Origin: Chloroflexota bacterium | Lineage (GTDB): Bacteria > Chloroflexota > Dehalococcoidia > Lucifugimonadales > UBA3495 | Length of the DNA: 64,000 nucleotides | Assembly (NCBI GenBank): GCA_002721995.1 | Contig: PBMF01000025.1 | Location: forward strand, 151,834 to 215,833 | Reading direction: 5' to 3' | Made by a program: the position numbers and the translations under genes | Shown: in pieces, positions 1-8,441 of the stretch | Layout: each line of letters opens with the position of its first letter | Numbering within the stretch: position 1 is the first letter of the stretch | The notes under the pieces: model-generated | The model's input: only the letters and a program-made list of their open reading frames with translations | Told to the model about the DNA's origin: nothing | Database searches by the model: none

Positions 1-46
1 GTCTTTTTCTTCTTCGGGATGGTGCTGGGCCCGGGCGCAAAGAAGG

Positions 47-67
47 CCCCGGAGATTTCGTCCGGGG
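47..67 (-). terminator. Rho-independent terminator of the Old Yellow Enzyme gene
   Basis: A 7-bp perfect stem (CCCCGGA / TCCGGGG) with a 7-nt loop lies 30 bases past the stop of the 97-1194 gene. Read on the minus strand it is followed by CCTTCTTT. The plus side has ACTTTT, so it may work in both directions. Confidence 0.6.
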
Positions 68-96
68 ACTTTTGGTGTCGTAGGATGGTGGGTAAT

Positions 97-1194
97 CTAG
101 CGCGGGGGAGTGGTGTACTGGCGAATCTCGGCAACCCGCTTGTACTGGGATGGCCAGACGCCCTGCCCGTCCAACTCCGTCTGGGCCTGGATAGGCCAGT
201 AGGGGTTGCGGAGCAATTCTCTGGCCAGCAGGACCACGTCGGCATCGCCGTCTTCCAGAATCTTCTCCGCCTGAGCCGCTTCGGTGATCAGGCCCACCGC
301 GCCGGTGGTTACCTCTGCCTCGCTCCGGATGCGGGCTGAGAACTGGACCTGGTAGCCGGGGTAGGGGGTCAGCTTCTGACCCTCGGAATTGCCGCCGGAG
401 GAGCAGTCAATCAAGTCCACGCCCTCGTCCTTGAGCCAGCGGCTGAACTCCACGCACTCGTCCACGTCCCAGCCGTTCTCCATGTACTCGGTGGCCGAAA
501 CCCGGACAAAGAGGGGCATGGAGTCGGGGATGGCGTTGCGGACCGCCCTGGTGGCCTCGAGAGCGAAGCGGGCTCGGTTCTCCAGGGAGCCGCCGTACTG
601 GTCCGTGCGTTGGTTGGAGAGGGGAGAGAGGAACTCGCAGCCCAGATAACCGTGGGCCATGTGCAGTTCGATGACCTTCATGCCGGCGTCCACCGACAGC
701 CGGGCTGCGTTGGCCCAGTCTTCGACCATCTCGCCGATGTCTTCAACGGTGAGCTCCCTGGGTACGCCCCAGTCCTCGCTGTAGGCGATGGCGCTGGGGC
801 CGACTATCTCCCAGCCGCCGTTGCCCTCGTCCAGGTACTGGCCGCCCTCCCAGGGCTTGTCGTGGGAGGCCTTGCGGCCGGCGTGGGCCAACTGTATGGC
901 GGGGACGGACCCGTTGGAGGCGATGGCGTCCACCACCGGTCCCAGGGCTGCCACATGGCTCTGGTCCCAGATGCCCAGGTCCCACGGGGTGATGCGTCCG
1001 TCGGGCCGGACTGAAGCCGCTTCCAGCATGACCAGACCGGCGCCGCCCACAGCCCTGGTGCCGTAGTGCAGGGGGTGCCAGGAGCTGGCCCGGCCGTCTT
1101 CGGTCTCTGAGGAGTACTGGCACATGGGCGCCACGAAGACGCGATTAGGGATCTCTTCGCCCCGGATGGTGATGGGTGAGAATAGCTTACTCAT
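97..1194 (-). CDS. NADH:flavin oxidoreductase, Old Yellow Enzyme family (YqjM/NamA-like)
   Basis: FMN enzyme that reduces activated C=C bonds using NAD(P)H; cytosolic TIM barrel. The 365-residue product has the YqjM-type cysteine near the N-terminus (PMCQYS, Cys25), the flavin-contact motif HAGRKAS (about 104-110), the substrate-binding pair His178/His181 in ELHMAHGYL, and the family signature FLSPLSNQRTDQYGGS. I place the start at MSKLFSP because AGGAGA lies just upstream; the frame is open for another 17 codons. The gene stands alone with its own promoter and terminator. The physiological substrate is unknown; xenobiotic or unsaturated-ketone reduction is an inference from the family. Confidence 0.93.
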   Translation of the reverse strand: MSKLFSPITIRGEEIPNRVFVAPMCQYSSETEDGRASSWHPLHYGTRAVGGAGLVMLEAASVRPDGRITPWDLGIWDQSHVAALGPVVDAIASNGSVPAIQLAHAGRKASHDKPWEGGQYLDEGNGGWEIVGPSAIAYSEDWGVPRELTVEDIGEMVEDWANAARLSVDAGMKVIELHMAHGYLGCEFLSPLSNQRTDQYGGSLENRARFALEATRAVRNAIPDSMPLFVRVSATEYMENGWDVDECVEFSRWLKDEGVDLIDCSSGGNSEGQKLTPYPGYQVQFSARIRSEAEVTTGAVGLITEAAQAEKILEDGDADVVLLARELLRNPYWPIQAQTELDGQGVWPSQYKRVAEIRQYTTPPR

Positions 1195-1307
1195 GGCTCT
1201 CCTAGTCTCAAAATAGTTGCCGGATGGGGTCTGGACTATCCACAAAAAAGACCCCAGCTGTCGCTGAGGCCCATATTAGGTGTACTGGAGGTGTTAACCG
1301 AGCTGCT

Positions 1308-1321
1308 ATTCCCAGGGAAAT
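1308..1321. promoter_or_regulatory. Palindromic operator-like motif ATTCCC-A-GGGAAAT
   Basis: Inverted repeat TTCCC A GGGAA in the leader of the 97-1194 gene. Related TTCC-N-GGAA palindromes lie upstream of the genes at 7212, 21286, 43075 and 47555, so this may be a shared regulator site. The regulator is unknown. Confidence 0.35.
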
Positions 1322-1384
1322 AATCGTTAGGAAAAACGTCGGGCAAAAAAATAAGCCCCGTCATTTCTGAGGAACTTGGGCAGT

Positions 1385-1414
1385 ATTGTAGCATTTATTT
1401 TCTTGGCCTGTCAA
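1385..1414 (-). promoter_or_regulatory. Sigma70-type promoter for the Old Yellow Enzyme gene
   Basis: On the minus strand TTGACA (1414-1409) and TACAAT (1390-1385) are separated by 18 bases. Transcription would start near 1378 and give a leader of about 180 nt holding the palindrome at 1308-1321. Confidence 0.6.
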
Positions 1415-1454
1415 TACTTTGGGCGTGGATTCGACAAATACATGCAGAAACGTC

Positions 1455-2061
1455 CTAGGGGGAAGGATCGTCCAGGGCTGGCCGGTATTCCTCGGTGGTG
1501 TCCAGGTCGAGGAATGATTGGGTGGCGTTGGGGAGATGTCGGAATATGTCCTCGTCTAACTGGGTGACCTCGCACTGGGAAAGCAGGGCCCTCAGTGAAG
1601 TGGAACCCTGCTCAAGGAGCGCTTCCGCCCTGGGCAGACAGCTTTGGCTGTAGAAGGCGTGCAGATATTGGAGACGGCCTCCGTTCTCGGGGACAACGGC
1701 GTCGCAGTCGCCCAGGTGGGCGGCCATCTCCTGGACTACCGCCGGCTGGATGAAAGGCATATCGCAGGCGGTGACGAAACACCAGGGCGCGCCGCTGTGG
1801 GCCAGGCCCCGAGCCAGCCAACCAGGGGACCGTGCAAGGGCCGGTCGTCCGTGAGTATCTCCGCGTTGGCGCTCGTAACCAGAACCGGTTCACGGGCGAT
1901 CACCAGGACACGGCGAAACATGGGCGCCAAGACACCTGCCACGGCGTCCACCAGGGTTGTGCCCCGGAAGGGAAGCGTGGTCTTGTCCGAACCCATGCAG
2001 CGGCTGTCGCCCCGGCGAGTACGATAGCGTCCAACTCCGGCAGAGCGGGTTTGCCGGACAC
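1455..2061 (-). pseudogene. mobA: mobA, molybdenum cofactor guanylyltransferase, two frameshifts
   Basis: MobA attaches GMP to molybdopterin to make the guanine dinucleotide cofactor. Joining three frames gives a full-length family member (about 200 aa): GTG start at 2061, P-loop-like VLAG-GDSRCMGSDK, the DDRPLHGPLVG block, then LARGLAHSGAPWCFVTACDMPF, with the ACDMP metal-site motif. Continuity is broken by one missing base in a C run at 2010-2013 and another near 1817. There are no nonsense codons, so this is either a young pseudogene or two sequencing errors. The start is 6 bases past the Tat-protein stop, so it would be the last gene of the Rieske operon, consistent with a molybdenum-enzyme context. 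Confidence 0.75.
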
Positions 2062-2067
2062 GGACGC

Positions 2068-2396
2068 CTACGCCAGGTTGCGAGGCACGAAGCTCATGGT
2101 CTGCTTGAACTCGGACTCTCCCGTCTTGGTCACCAGGCCTTTCCCCAGCTTGTACCGGTAACGGTTGTTGATCGGGTCGGTCTGACCCGGCGTCACCGAG
2201 TTGGCCGCCATGTCCAGACGTCCCTGGCCGAACAGGAAGTAGCTGCAGGTCACTCCGACCGCCAGCACCAAAGACGCCCCCCCAGGGCCATCAGCGCCAG
2301 GAAATTCCGCCGCGACATACCCGCCTTCTTGGCCACGTCCCAGGTTTCCTGGTCCAGGCGCTCCCATTCGCTGGGCCTGTGTTGTTTATCTTTCAT
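2068..2396 (-). pseudogene. Small Tat-signal membrane protein, one frameshift
   Basis: About 109 residues when repaired. The ATG at 2396 opens a frame with a twin-arginine motif (SRRNFLALMALGG) that runs into the hydrophobic stretch ASLVLAVGVTCSYFLF in the next frame. The break is at a run of seven C (2277-2283, G on the coding strand), where one more base restores the frame. The C-terminal part (about 65 residues, ending in FVPRNLA) is intact. It resembles the small Tat/Rieske-associated proteins of bc-type complexes, but I cannot name the family. It lies 39 bases after the Rieske gene and 6 before mobA. Sequencing error in the homopolymer is as likely as real inactivation. Confidence 0.55.
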
Positions 2397-2435
2397 CACT
2401 ACACCATGTGAGTCGAATTATTCTGGGTCGTTGGG

Positions 2436-2972
2436 TCAGATGTTGCTGGCGTACCCGTAGATCAGGCCGGTGACGCCGGTGGCGTAGATTTCATCACCCC
2501 GGGCCTCAAGGGTTATTTGGGGCAAGCTCTGGGTGGCCTGGCCCAGGATGAGCAGCCCGCCCTTGGAGAGATCGAACCGGCTGTAATGACAGGGACACGG
2601 CCCCAGCATCTTGTGTTCCTTGTTGTAGAGGCCCATCAGCGGACAGCCCATGTGGGAGGACAGATAACTGAATGCCACGATGTCTTGTTCCGGGCCCACT
2701 CCGCCGGTGGCTGGCGTGCCCAGTTTCACCAGAAAACTCAGTTGCTCTTCTTGGGGATACCGGAAGTCCACCGGCTCACCTTCCACCAGTGCGGAAACTT
2801 TGCCGATCATCGATTCGGTATAGGACTGGGACAACAGCTGCACCCCCGGTGAGAAGGCATCGAATACCCGGTCCAGTCCCACTGGAAACGCCAGCACCCC
2901 GAGTCCGCCGGCGACCACCGCCGACGACTTTAGAAAGTCTCTCCGTGACTGGCTGCTCTTCTTAGGGGCCAT
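2436..2972 (-). CDS. Rieske protein resembling arsenite oxidase small subunit (AioB-like), Tat-exported
   Basis: 178 residues, the usual AioB length. It starts with a twin-arginine signal (SRRDFLKS, then a hydrophobic stretch), so it should be folded in the cytoplasm and exported. The second Rieske box is canonical (GPCPCHYSRFD), as are the AioB-like LGQATQSLPQ and the ending GLIYGYASN. In the first box the alignment FSYLSSHMGCPL against the family pattern F-S-x-x-C-x-H-x-G puts serine where the first cluster cysteine should be. The cluster may therefore be altered or lost. No AioA-type molybdenum subunit is in the window, although a mobA remnant follows in the operon. Function as an electron carrier is uncertain. 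Confidence 0.75.
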   Translation of the reverse strand: MAPKKSSQSRRDFLKSSAVVAGGLGVLAFPVGLDRVFDAFSPGVQLLSQSYTESMIGKVSALVEGEPVDFRYPQEEQLSFLVKLGTPATGGVGPEQDIVAFSYLSSHMGCPLMGLYNKEHKMLGPCPCHYSRFDLSKGGLLILGQATQSLPQITLEARGDEIYATGVTGLIYGYASNI

Positions 2973-3187
2973 TATTTACCTCGGCTTAGCAAGGATTAAG
3001 ACGTGTACGCTCGAAAAATTATACGTGGAATGGCGGGGCTGACTACCGCCAAACGGCCCCCTATATTGAGGCTGTTTTGGCACAAGAAATTAGGGCCGTT
3101 CTTGCCATGACAACCGCCCAATGTTTATGATGCGGCCCCGGGACGAGGGAGTTTCATACTCGAACCAGATAAGAAGATGGAGGCCCC

Positions 3188-4024
3188 ATGACGACGTTGG
3201 AAGAGAAGGGAAACAGGCTGGAAGGCAAGGTGGCCATAGTCACGGGCGCCGGCGCCACCGGCAGCGGCGAGTTTGTGGGTATCGGCCAGGCCATCTCCCT
3301 GCTCTTCACCCGCCAGGGCGCCAAGGTGCTGCTGGTTGACCGGGACGAGAAGAACGCCCAGATCACGCTGTCTCAGATAAAGGAAGAGGGCGGCGACGCC
3401 AGCATCTTCGCGGGTGACGTCACAGACCTGGACTCCTGCCGCGAGATGACCGAGGCCGCCGTCAACAACTTCGGCAAGTTGAACGTCCTGGTGAACAACG
3501 TGGGCATCAGCGGCCCCGGTTCCGTCACCGACGTGGAAGAGGACTTCTGGGACACGGTCATGGACGTGAACCTGAAGAGTGTCATGCTGACCAGCAAGTT
3601 CGCCATCCCCGAGATGATCAAGGACGGCGGTGGTTCCATAGTTAACCTGTCTTCCATAGTGGGTCTGCGGGCGGGAGGCGGACGCCCCAGCCACCCCTAC
3701 GCCGCCTCCAAGGGCGGAATCTTGGGCCTGAGCAACTCCATGGCCGTCCATTACGGGCGGGACAACATCCGGGTGAACAGCATCGCCCCCGGCCACGTCT
3801 ACAGTCCCATGGTGGCCCGGCACACCTCCGACGAGCTGCTCAACCTGCGCCGCCGGGCCGGTCCCCTCGGTTTCGATGGAACCGCCTGGGATGTGGCCTA
3901 CGCCATCGTATTCCTGGCTTCCGATGAGTCCCGCTGGATCTCCGGCGTGACCCTGCCAGTGGACGCCGGTCTCCTGGCCGCCACACCCTTGGCCATGTAC
4001 CCCTACCTGAAGGACCCGGAGTAG
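3188..4024 (+). CDS. SDR family NAD(P)-dependent oxidoreductase
   Basis: 278-residue classical short-chain dehydrogenase. The Rossmann glycine motif is VTGAGATGSGEFVGIG (about 17-32), with a longer insert than usual between the glycines; NNVG follows near 99. The catalytic serine is in NLSSIVG and the YxxxK pair in PYAASKGG. The C-terminus carries the usual WISGVTLPVDAG. The start is supported by GGAGG 6-7 bases upstream. It is divergent from the Rieske operon, and 17 bases separate its end from that of the convergent CMD gene. Substrate cannot be told from sequence. Confidence 0.9.
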   Translation: MTTLEEKGNRLEGKVAIVTGAGATGSGEFVGIGQAISLLFTRQGAKVLLVDRDEKNAQITLSQIKEEGGDASIFAGDVTDLDSCREMTEAAVNNFGKLNVLVNNVGISGPGSVTDVEEDFWDTVMDVNLKSVMLTSKFAIPEMIKDGGGSIVNLSSIVGLRAGGGRPSHPYAASKGGILGLSNSMAVHYGRDNIRVNSIAPGHVYSPMVARHTSDELLNLRRRAGPLGFDGTAWDVAYAIVFLASDESRWISGVTLPVDAGLLAATPLAMYPYLKDPE

Positions 4025-4041
4025 CCCCGGTCTAATCAGAG

Positions 4042-4824
4042 TTAGCGGGAGCGGAATATCTCGTTGGCCAGGTCGATGGCCGAACGCACGGCGGGCAGGC
4101 CGCAGTAGAAGGTGGCGTGGATGAACACCTCCACGATCTCCTCCTCGCTCAGTCCGACGTTCAACGCTCCCCTGATGTGACTGGCCAGTTGGGCCTCCTT
4201 GCCCAGGGCTGTCAGCGCCGCCATGGTGCAGATGGAGCGGCTGGGCAGGTCGAGGCCCGGCCTGTTCCAGATCGAACCCCAGTAGTATTCGGTAACCAGT
4301 CGGTTGAACTCTCCTTCCGCCTCGGTGACCGGCCCCTGACCGCCACCGGAGGGCCCCATGTATTCGACCCGCCGGGCGACTCCCCTTTCGTAGAGGTCGT
4401 CGGGCGTCTCGGTGTTGTCGAAGACCGGCTGGGGGGTGTAGTCCACTCCCCGCTCGTCGAATATCTGCTTGGCGATGGCCAGGGCGTCCAGAGTAGCCGG
4501 CACCCCGCTGTAATAGGAGGAGTGCATCAGCACCTCCACGATCTCCACCGGCGTCAGGCCCAGGTTCAGGGCGTTGCCCAGGTGCCGTCTTACCTGGTTG
4601 TCCCGCTTGAGCACGGTCAAACAGGTCAGGGTGACCATCTCCCGCTGGGTGTCCTTCAACGCCGGCCGGTGCCAGATGCTGCCGAAGAGAAACTCCCCCG
4701 CGATGCGCTGCAGGTCCGGTGCGATGTCCCAGGCGCTGGGGACGGAACCTCCGCTGAGTACTCCCGCGCCGAACTTTGTGCGCGTCTCGATGCCCTTTTG
4801 AAACCTCTCGTCCAAGGTAGTCAT
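4042..4824 (-). CDS. Carboxymuconolactone decarboxylase family protein, two CMD domains
   Basis: 260 residues with two tandem copies of the AhpD/CMD helical fold: copy 1 about 40-115 (IWHRPALKDTQREMVTLTCL, then HLGNALNLGLTPVEIVEVLMH) and copy 2 about 170-255 (IWNRPGLDLPSRSICTMAAL, then HIRGALNVGLSEEEIVEVFIH). The copies align well, which shows an internal duplication. Neither copy has the CxxC of AhpD peroxidase, so a decarboxylase/lactonase-like or unknown role is more likely. GGAGG sits 4 bases before the ATG. It shares the interval before 4978 with the divergent thiolase. Confidence 0.88.
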   Translation of the reverse strand: MTTLDERFQKGIETRTKFGAGVLSGGSVPSAWDIAPDLQRIAGEFLFGSIWHRPALKDTQREMVTLTCLTVLKRDNQVRRHLGNALNLGLTPVEIVEVLMHSSYYSGVPATLDALAIAKQIFDERGVDYTPQPVFDNTETPDDLYERGVARRVEYMGPSGGGQGPVTEAEGEFNRLVTEYYWGSIWNRPGLDLPSRSICTMAALTALGKEAQLASHIRGALNVGLSEEEIVEVFIHATFYCGLPAVRSAIDLANEIFRSR

Positions 4825-4977
4825 GACCCCTCCATTAGTAGATGGCTTAGATGGCTCTTCTTGATCGACCAGTGCATTGTAGGTTCACATAACGGCCACG
4901 CCAACCCTGGGCTGTGGTACCCTGATAGCCAAATCAGGGACATTCCCACTTTTCGGGTTTTTCTAGTGAGGTAAGGC

Positions 4978-6267
4978 ATGGAACTCCGCAACGCAGTAAT
5001 CGTCGATGGCGTCCGTTCACCCTTCGCCAGGGCCACCAGGGGCAAACTGGTGGCGACCAGGCTGGACGAGGTCGGCGCCCAGGTAATCAGAAGCCTGTTG
5101 GACCGGAACCCCAAGGTAGATGACCGCATGGTCGAGGACGTGGGTCTGGGCAACGTACTGGGCAAGGCCGAGTTCGTGGACATGGGCCGGGTGGCCCGCC
5201 TCGCCGGACTGCCGCCCGAGGTTTCCACCTTCAACTCCAACCGCCAGTGCGGCTCCAGCATGGAGACCCTGCACCGTGTGGCCCAGTCCATCATGGTGGG
5301 CGCCACCGACTGCGGCATCGCCTTGGGGGCTGAACGCATGGAGCGCACCATCCCCGGCGAAGAGGGCCCCTTCACCAGGATCACCGAGCCAACACCCCTG
5401 GAGTTCACCAAGGAACAGCGGGACATGTCTCCCGACCACTATGACAACTTCTCGGTGCCTTTCCCCGACTTCATCCTGGACTCCCCCGCCAAGGTGTCCA
5501 TGCTGCAGACGGCCCAGAACGTGGCTGAGGTCTATGGCCTGACCCGCGCTGACCTGGACGAGTACGCCGTGCCCAGCCATCGCAAGGCCGCCGAGGCCTA
5601 TGAAGTGGGCCGGTTCAAGGACGAGATCGTTCCCCTGGAAGTGGAACAGCCGGTCTTCGACGATGAGGGAAAGTGGCTGCCCCACGAGCGGGGCGAGATG
5701 ATCGCCTTCGACCAGGACGAGTGTATCCGGCCCGGAACCAACTTTGAAGCCCTGATGAACCTGAACCCCATCCCCGGCGTGGTGAGCTACGGCGGCAATG
5801 AGATAATCATCACCCCCGGCAACTCTTCGCCCACCAACGACGGCGTCAGCGCCATCCTGGTGATGAGCGAAGAGAAGGCCCTGGCGTTGGGCCTGGAGCC
5901 CCTGGCCCGTATCGTGGGCTTTGGCGTCGCCGGAGTGAAACCCCAGCTCATGGGACTGGGTCCGGTGCCATCCACCAACAAGGCCCTGAAATACGCCGGT
6001 CTGACCATGGACCAGATAGACCGGGTGGAGTTCAACGAGGCCTTCGCCGCCCAGATCATACCCAGCGCCCGGGAGCTGGGCATCCCCATGGAGAAGCTGA
6101 ACGTGAATGGCGGCGCCTTGGCCATCGGACATCCCCTGGGAGCCACCGGTGGACGCTTGGTGCTGTCCCTGGCCCACGAGCTGCGCCGCTCCAATTCCAA
6201 CTACGGTCTGGCCACCCAGTGCATCGGCGCCGGCATGGGTATCACCACCGTGCTGGAGCGCCTCTAA
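4978..6267 (+). CDS. Thiolase family protein (acetyl-CoA acyltransferase)
   Basis: 429 residues, normal thiolase length. Catalytic residues are visible: nucleophile Cys91 in NRQCGSSMETLH, His385 in AIGHPLGATGG and Cys415 in QCIGAGMG, plus the NEAFAAQ motif. The enzyme condenses or cleaves 3-ketoacyl-CoA; degradation of acyl chains fits the CoA transferase downstream, but this is inference. A GAGG-type ribosome site precedes the ATG. It is a single-gene unit closed by a strong terminator at 6303. Confidence 0.93.
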   Translation: MELRNAVIVDGVRSPFARATRGKLVATRLDEVGAQVIRSLLDRNPKVDDRMVEDVGLGNVLGKAEFVDMGRVARLAGLPPEVSTFNSNRQCGSSMETLHRVAQSIMVGATDCGIALGAERMERTIPGEEGPFTRITEPTPLEFTKEQRDMSPDHYDNFSVPFPDFILDSPAKVSMLQTAQNVAEVYGLTRADLDEYAVPSHRKAAEAYEVGRFKDEIVPLEVEQPVFDDEGKWLPHERGEMIAFDQDECIRPGTNFEALMNLNPIPGVVSYGGNEIIITPGNSSPTNDGVSAILVMSEEKALALGLEPLARIVGFGVAGVKPQLMGLGPVPSTNKALKYAGLTMDQIDRVEFNEAFAAQIIPSARELGIPMEKLNVNGGALAIGHPLGATGGRLVLSLAHELRRSNSNYGLATQCIGAGMGITTVLERL

Positions 6268-6302
6268 GCGCCGCCGAAGCCCAGACGGACCAGCCGAATA
6301 TT

Positions 6303-6339
6303 CAAGGCCCCGGGTCAAATCCCCGGGGCCTTGTTTCGT
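6303..6339 (+). terminator. Rho-independent terminator of the thiolase gene
   Basis: A 12-bp perfect stem (CAAGGCCCCGGG / CCCGGGGCCTTG) with a 7-nt loop is followed by TTTCGTT, 36 bases after the thiolase stop. Confidence 0.85.
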
Positions 6340-6559
6340 TAGGGCCAGCGAGAAAAAGTGTGCAAAAGGTGTGCGTTTCGGCCCAATCTCCAGGCGTGAA
6401 GGGAATTGTTCCAGGCGTGGACCGAAAACCGTGTGTATTTCATACGAGTTGCGGATAGTGTGCACCTTGGTATATTTCCCAATAACCCAGCGTTATGTCG
6501 TGGGGGGCGAAGCAGCAAGGATTCGACAGCAGTTGATGCCAATCAGGACAAACAACCGG

Positions 6560-6880
6560 CGGGACACAGGGTTCTTTGAACCGAACACCAGGTCCGTCAC
6601 ATCCTCGACCTACCTGGTTTCCGCCAGCGTTCCGGTGGTCCACTCCTCGGTTGCAATGGTTGATCTTGCTGCTTGCGCGGATATGCCTGCCCGATGTTCG
6701 GGTCAGACCGGATATGTTCGGAACAGTGAAAACTCCGACTATACGGTGGGTGGGGCCGATAATTGCTGGAGTCTGGCCGTTGGTCCCGGCCTTAAGGATT
6801 CCAGGGGTTGGTCTCATCCTACGTGGGCTTTCTGCCCTTTGCCGCCGGGATACAGGAGTCTGAATGCGGTTTCGCGGCGC
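6560..6880 (+). pseudogene. Possible degenerate MFS transporter C-terminal fragment
   Basis: This lies in a gene-free interval of about 940 bases (6268-7211). Plus-strand pieces in three different frames read like the last helices of an MFS carrier in the right order: DTGFFEPNTRSVTS, then WVGPIIAGVW, then SSYVGFLPFAAGI. No frame is open throughout and no start is visible. A terminator at 7094 suggests a former or current transcription unit. The rest of the interval (6340-6560 and 6880-7090) shows nothing I can identify. This is a weak call made by eye. Confidence 0.28.
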
Positions 6881-7093
6881 CTCCTTCTCCTGTCCCGGCT
6901 CCCCCATCAACCGGTATAGGGGCCGTGCCCATGACGTTGTGGGCGGCCATCCACACCGGGAGCGCCCGGTGTGTCGATTTTTCCGGTATTGGCAGTGGTG
7001 GAGACGTTTTTTCTACCGCCTCACACCACCAACACGAGATAGCCTAAATACCGGGTTTAGTTACCTCTTCACCTTACCAGAGGGAACGAACAG

Positions 7094-7134
7094 AGGCCCT
7101 GGGTCCTGCAGACCGGGGCCTTTGTTTTATTTTG
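7094..7134 (+). terminator. Rho-independent terminator without an intact upstream gene
   Basis: An 11-12 bp imperfect stem (AGGCCCTGGGTC / GACCGGGGCCT), loop CTGCA, followed by TTTGTTTTATTTT. It closes a unit on the plus strand that now contains only the degenerate MFS-like fragment. Confidence 0.75.
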
Positions 7135-7141
7135 GGGACAG

Positions 7142-7170
7142 CGATTTCCAGGTGGAAATCGGGTTATACT
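7142..7170 (+). promoter_or_regulatory. Operator-like inverted repeat and -10 box for the CoA transferase gene
   Basis: A perfect 8-bp inverted repeat, CGATTTCC-AGGT-GGAAATCG (7142-7161), ends 3 bases before TATACT (7165-7170), a good -10. A repressor or activator bound here would cover the -35 area. The TTCC-N4-GGAA core is shared with sites near 21319 and 43036. Confidence 0.5.
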
Positions 7171-7211
7171 CTGACCGTCTTCCCAGAACCAGACCAGACA
7201 GGAGTTGACCC

Positions 7212-8414
7212 ATGGCCTCCACCCAACCCCAGACCCAATCCCCCGCCCAACCAATGGGCGTGCTGGACGGTGTGCGCGTCCTGGAACTGGCCCGATGGCA
7301 GGCGGCGCCCAGGGGTGGCATGATCCTGCGCGACATGGGCGCCGAGGTGATCAAACTTGAATGGAGCAAGTCCAGCGACCTGCGCAATTCCGGCCCATTC
7401 GTCGGGGATATGAGCGTCCAGTTCGCCGCCTACAACAGGGGCAAGAAGAGCGTCACCTTGAACGCCCGCCACCCCGAGGGCAAAGAACTGTTCTACAAAC
7501 TGCTGGAGCACTCGGACGTGGTGCTGGAGAACTTCCGCCCCGGGACAGTCGACCGGATGGGTTTCAGCTACGAGAAGATGTGCGAGATCAAACCGGACAT
7601 AATCCTGGCCTCGGTCTCGGGCTTCGGCCAGTTTGGCCCCTACCGGGACCGCCAGTGCTTTGACCCCATCATCCAGGCCATGAGCGGCATCGGACACCAA
7701 ACGGGGCGGGGCTTCGACCAGCCGGTGATGGCTGAGGGGCCCATCATGGACCGCACGGCCGCCCTGCACGCCACCATCGGCATCCTGGGCGCTCTCCGGC
7801 ACCGCGACCGCACCGGTGAGGGCCAATGGCTGGAGGTCTCCATGCTGGACGGCGGCATCACCCTGGAGGAAGTGGCCCTGGCCATGTGCCACGAAACGGG
7901 GACCAACGACTTCACCCGCGCCGGTTCGTTCATCAAGTGCAAGGACGGCTACGTGTCCACCGGTGCGGCCCGCGCCGGAATGTGGGAACGCATGCTGAAG
8001 GTGATGGGCTACGACGACCTGTCCGACGAGCCAGAGTTTGCCGCGCCCATGTTCGCCACGGACAAGGCGGAGATACGCATGGAACTGCTCCACCTCTGGT
8101 GCGAGGAACGGACCGCCGATGAAGTGGTGGACGCCCTGGTTGAAGCGGATATACCAGTGGGCAAGGCAATGAGCATTCCCGAGGTACTGGCCGACAAACA
8201 CCTGTGGGAACGGGAGGTGATGATGGAGGAGACCATGCCCGGCGGCAAGAATATCCTGGTGCCCGGCCCGACCATCATCAAGTATTCAAAAACGCCCACC
8301 ACCGCCGGCCCCATTCCCCAGTACGGTGAACATAATAAAGAGGTCTACGGCGGCCTCCTGGGCCTGGACGACCAGGAACTGGCCCGGCTGGCGGCAGAAA
8401 GCGTGATCACCTAG
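7212..8414 (+). CDS. CaiB/BaiF family (class III) CoA transferase
   Basis: 400-residue family III CoA transferase that moves CoA between carboxylic acids through an aspartyl-CoA anhydride. Family features include LDGVRVLELARWQAAP at the N-terminus, KLEWSKSSDLR, NRGKKSVTLN and DVVLENFRPG. The catalytic aspartate region is AEGPIMDRTAALHATIGIL (about 177-195), followed by the GEGQWLEVSMLDG block. The ATG is 7 bases after AGGAG. It is a single gene with its own operator-like promoter, converging on the Usp gene. Acyl specificity cannot be read from sequence. Confidence 0.92.
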   Translation: MASTQPQTQSPAQPMGVLDGVRVLELARWQAAPRGGMILRDMGAEVIKLEWSKSSDLRNSGPFVGDMSVQFAAYNRGKKSVTLNARHPEGKELFYKLLEHSDVVLENFRPGTVDRMGFSYEKMCEIKPDIILASVSGFGQFGPYRDRQCFDPIIQAMSGIGHQTGRGFDQPVMAEGPIMDRTAALHATIGILGALRHRDRTGEGQWLEVSMLDGGITLEEVALAMCHETGTNDFTRAGSFIKCKDGYVSTGAARAGMWERMLKVMGYDDLSDEPEFAAPMFATDKAEIRMELLHLWCEERTADEVVDALVEADIPVGKAMSIPEVLADKHLWEREVMMEETMPGGKNILVPGPTIIKYSKTPTTAGPIPQYGEHNKEVYGGLLGLDDQELARLAAESVIT

Positions 8415-8441
8415 GGACCCAACGGGCGCCGGCCAGTTCTT

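Noticed and set aside
5017..6465. 482-codon open frame opposite the thiolase gene
   Set aside because: Composition is rich in H, G and Q, as expected of the antisense of a GC-rich gene, and no family resemblance; same for the long frames opposite 34953-36038, 39081-40430 and the 37 kb region.
6515..6545. AAGGATTCGAC resembles the 5' end of tmRNA
   Set aside because: No tRNA-like 3' end, tag peptide frame or matching acceptor stem could be found downstream.
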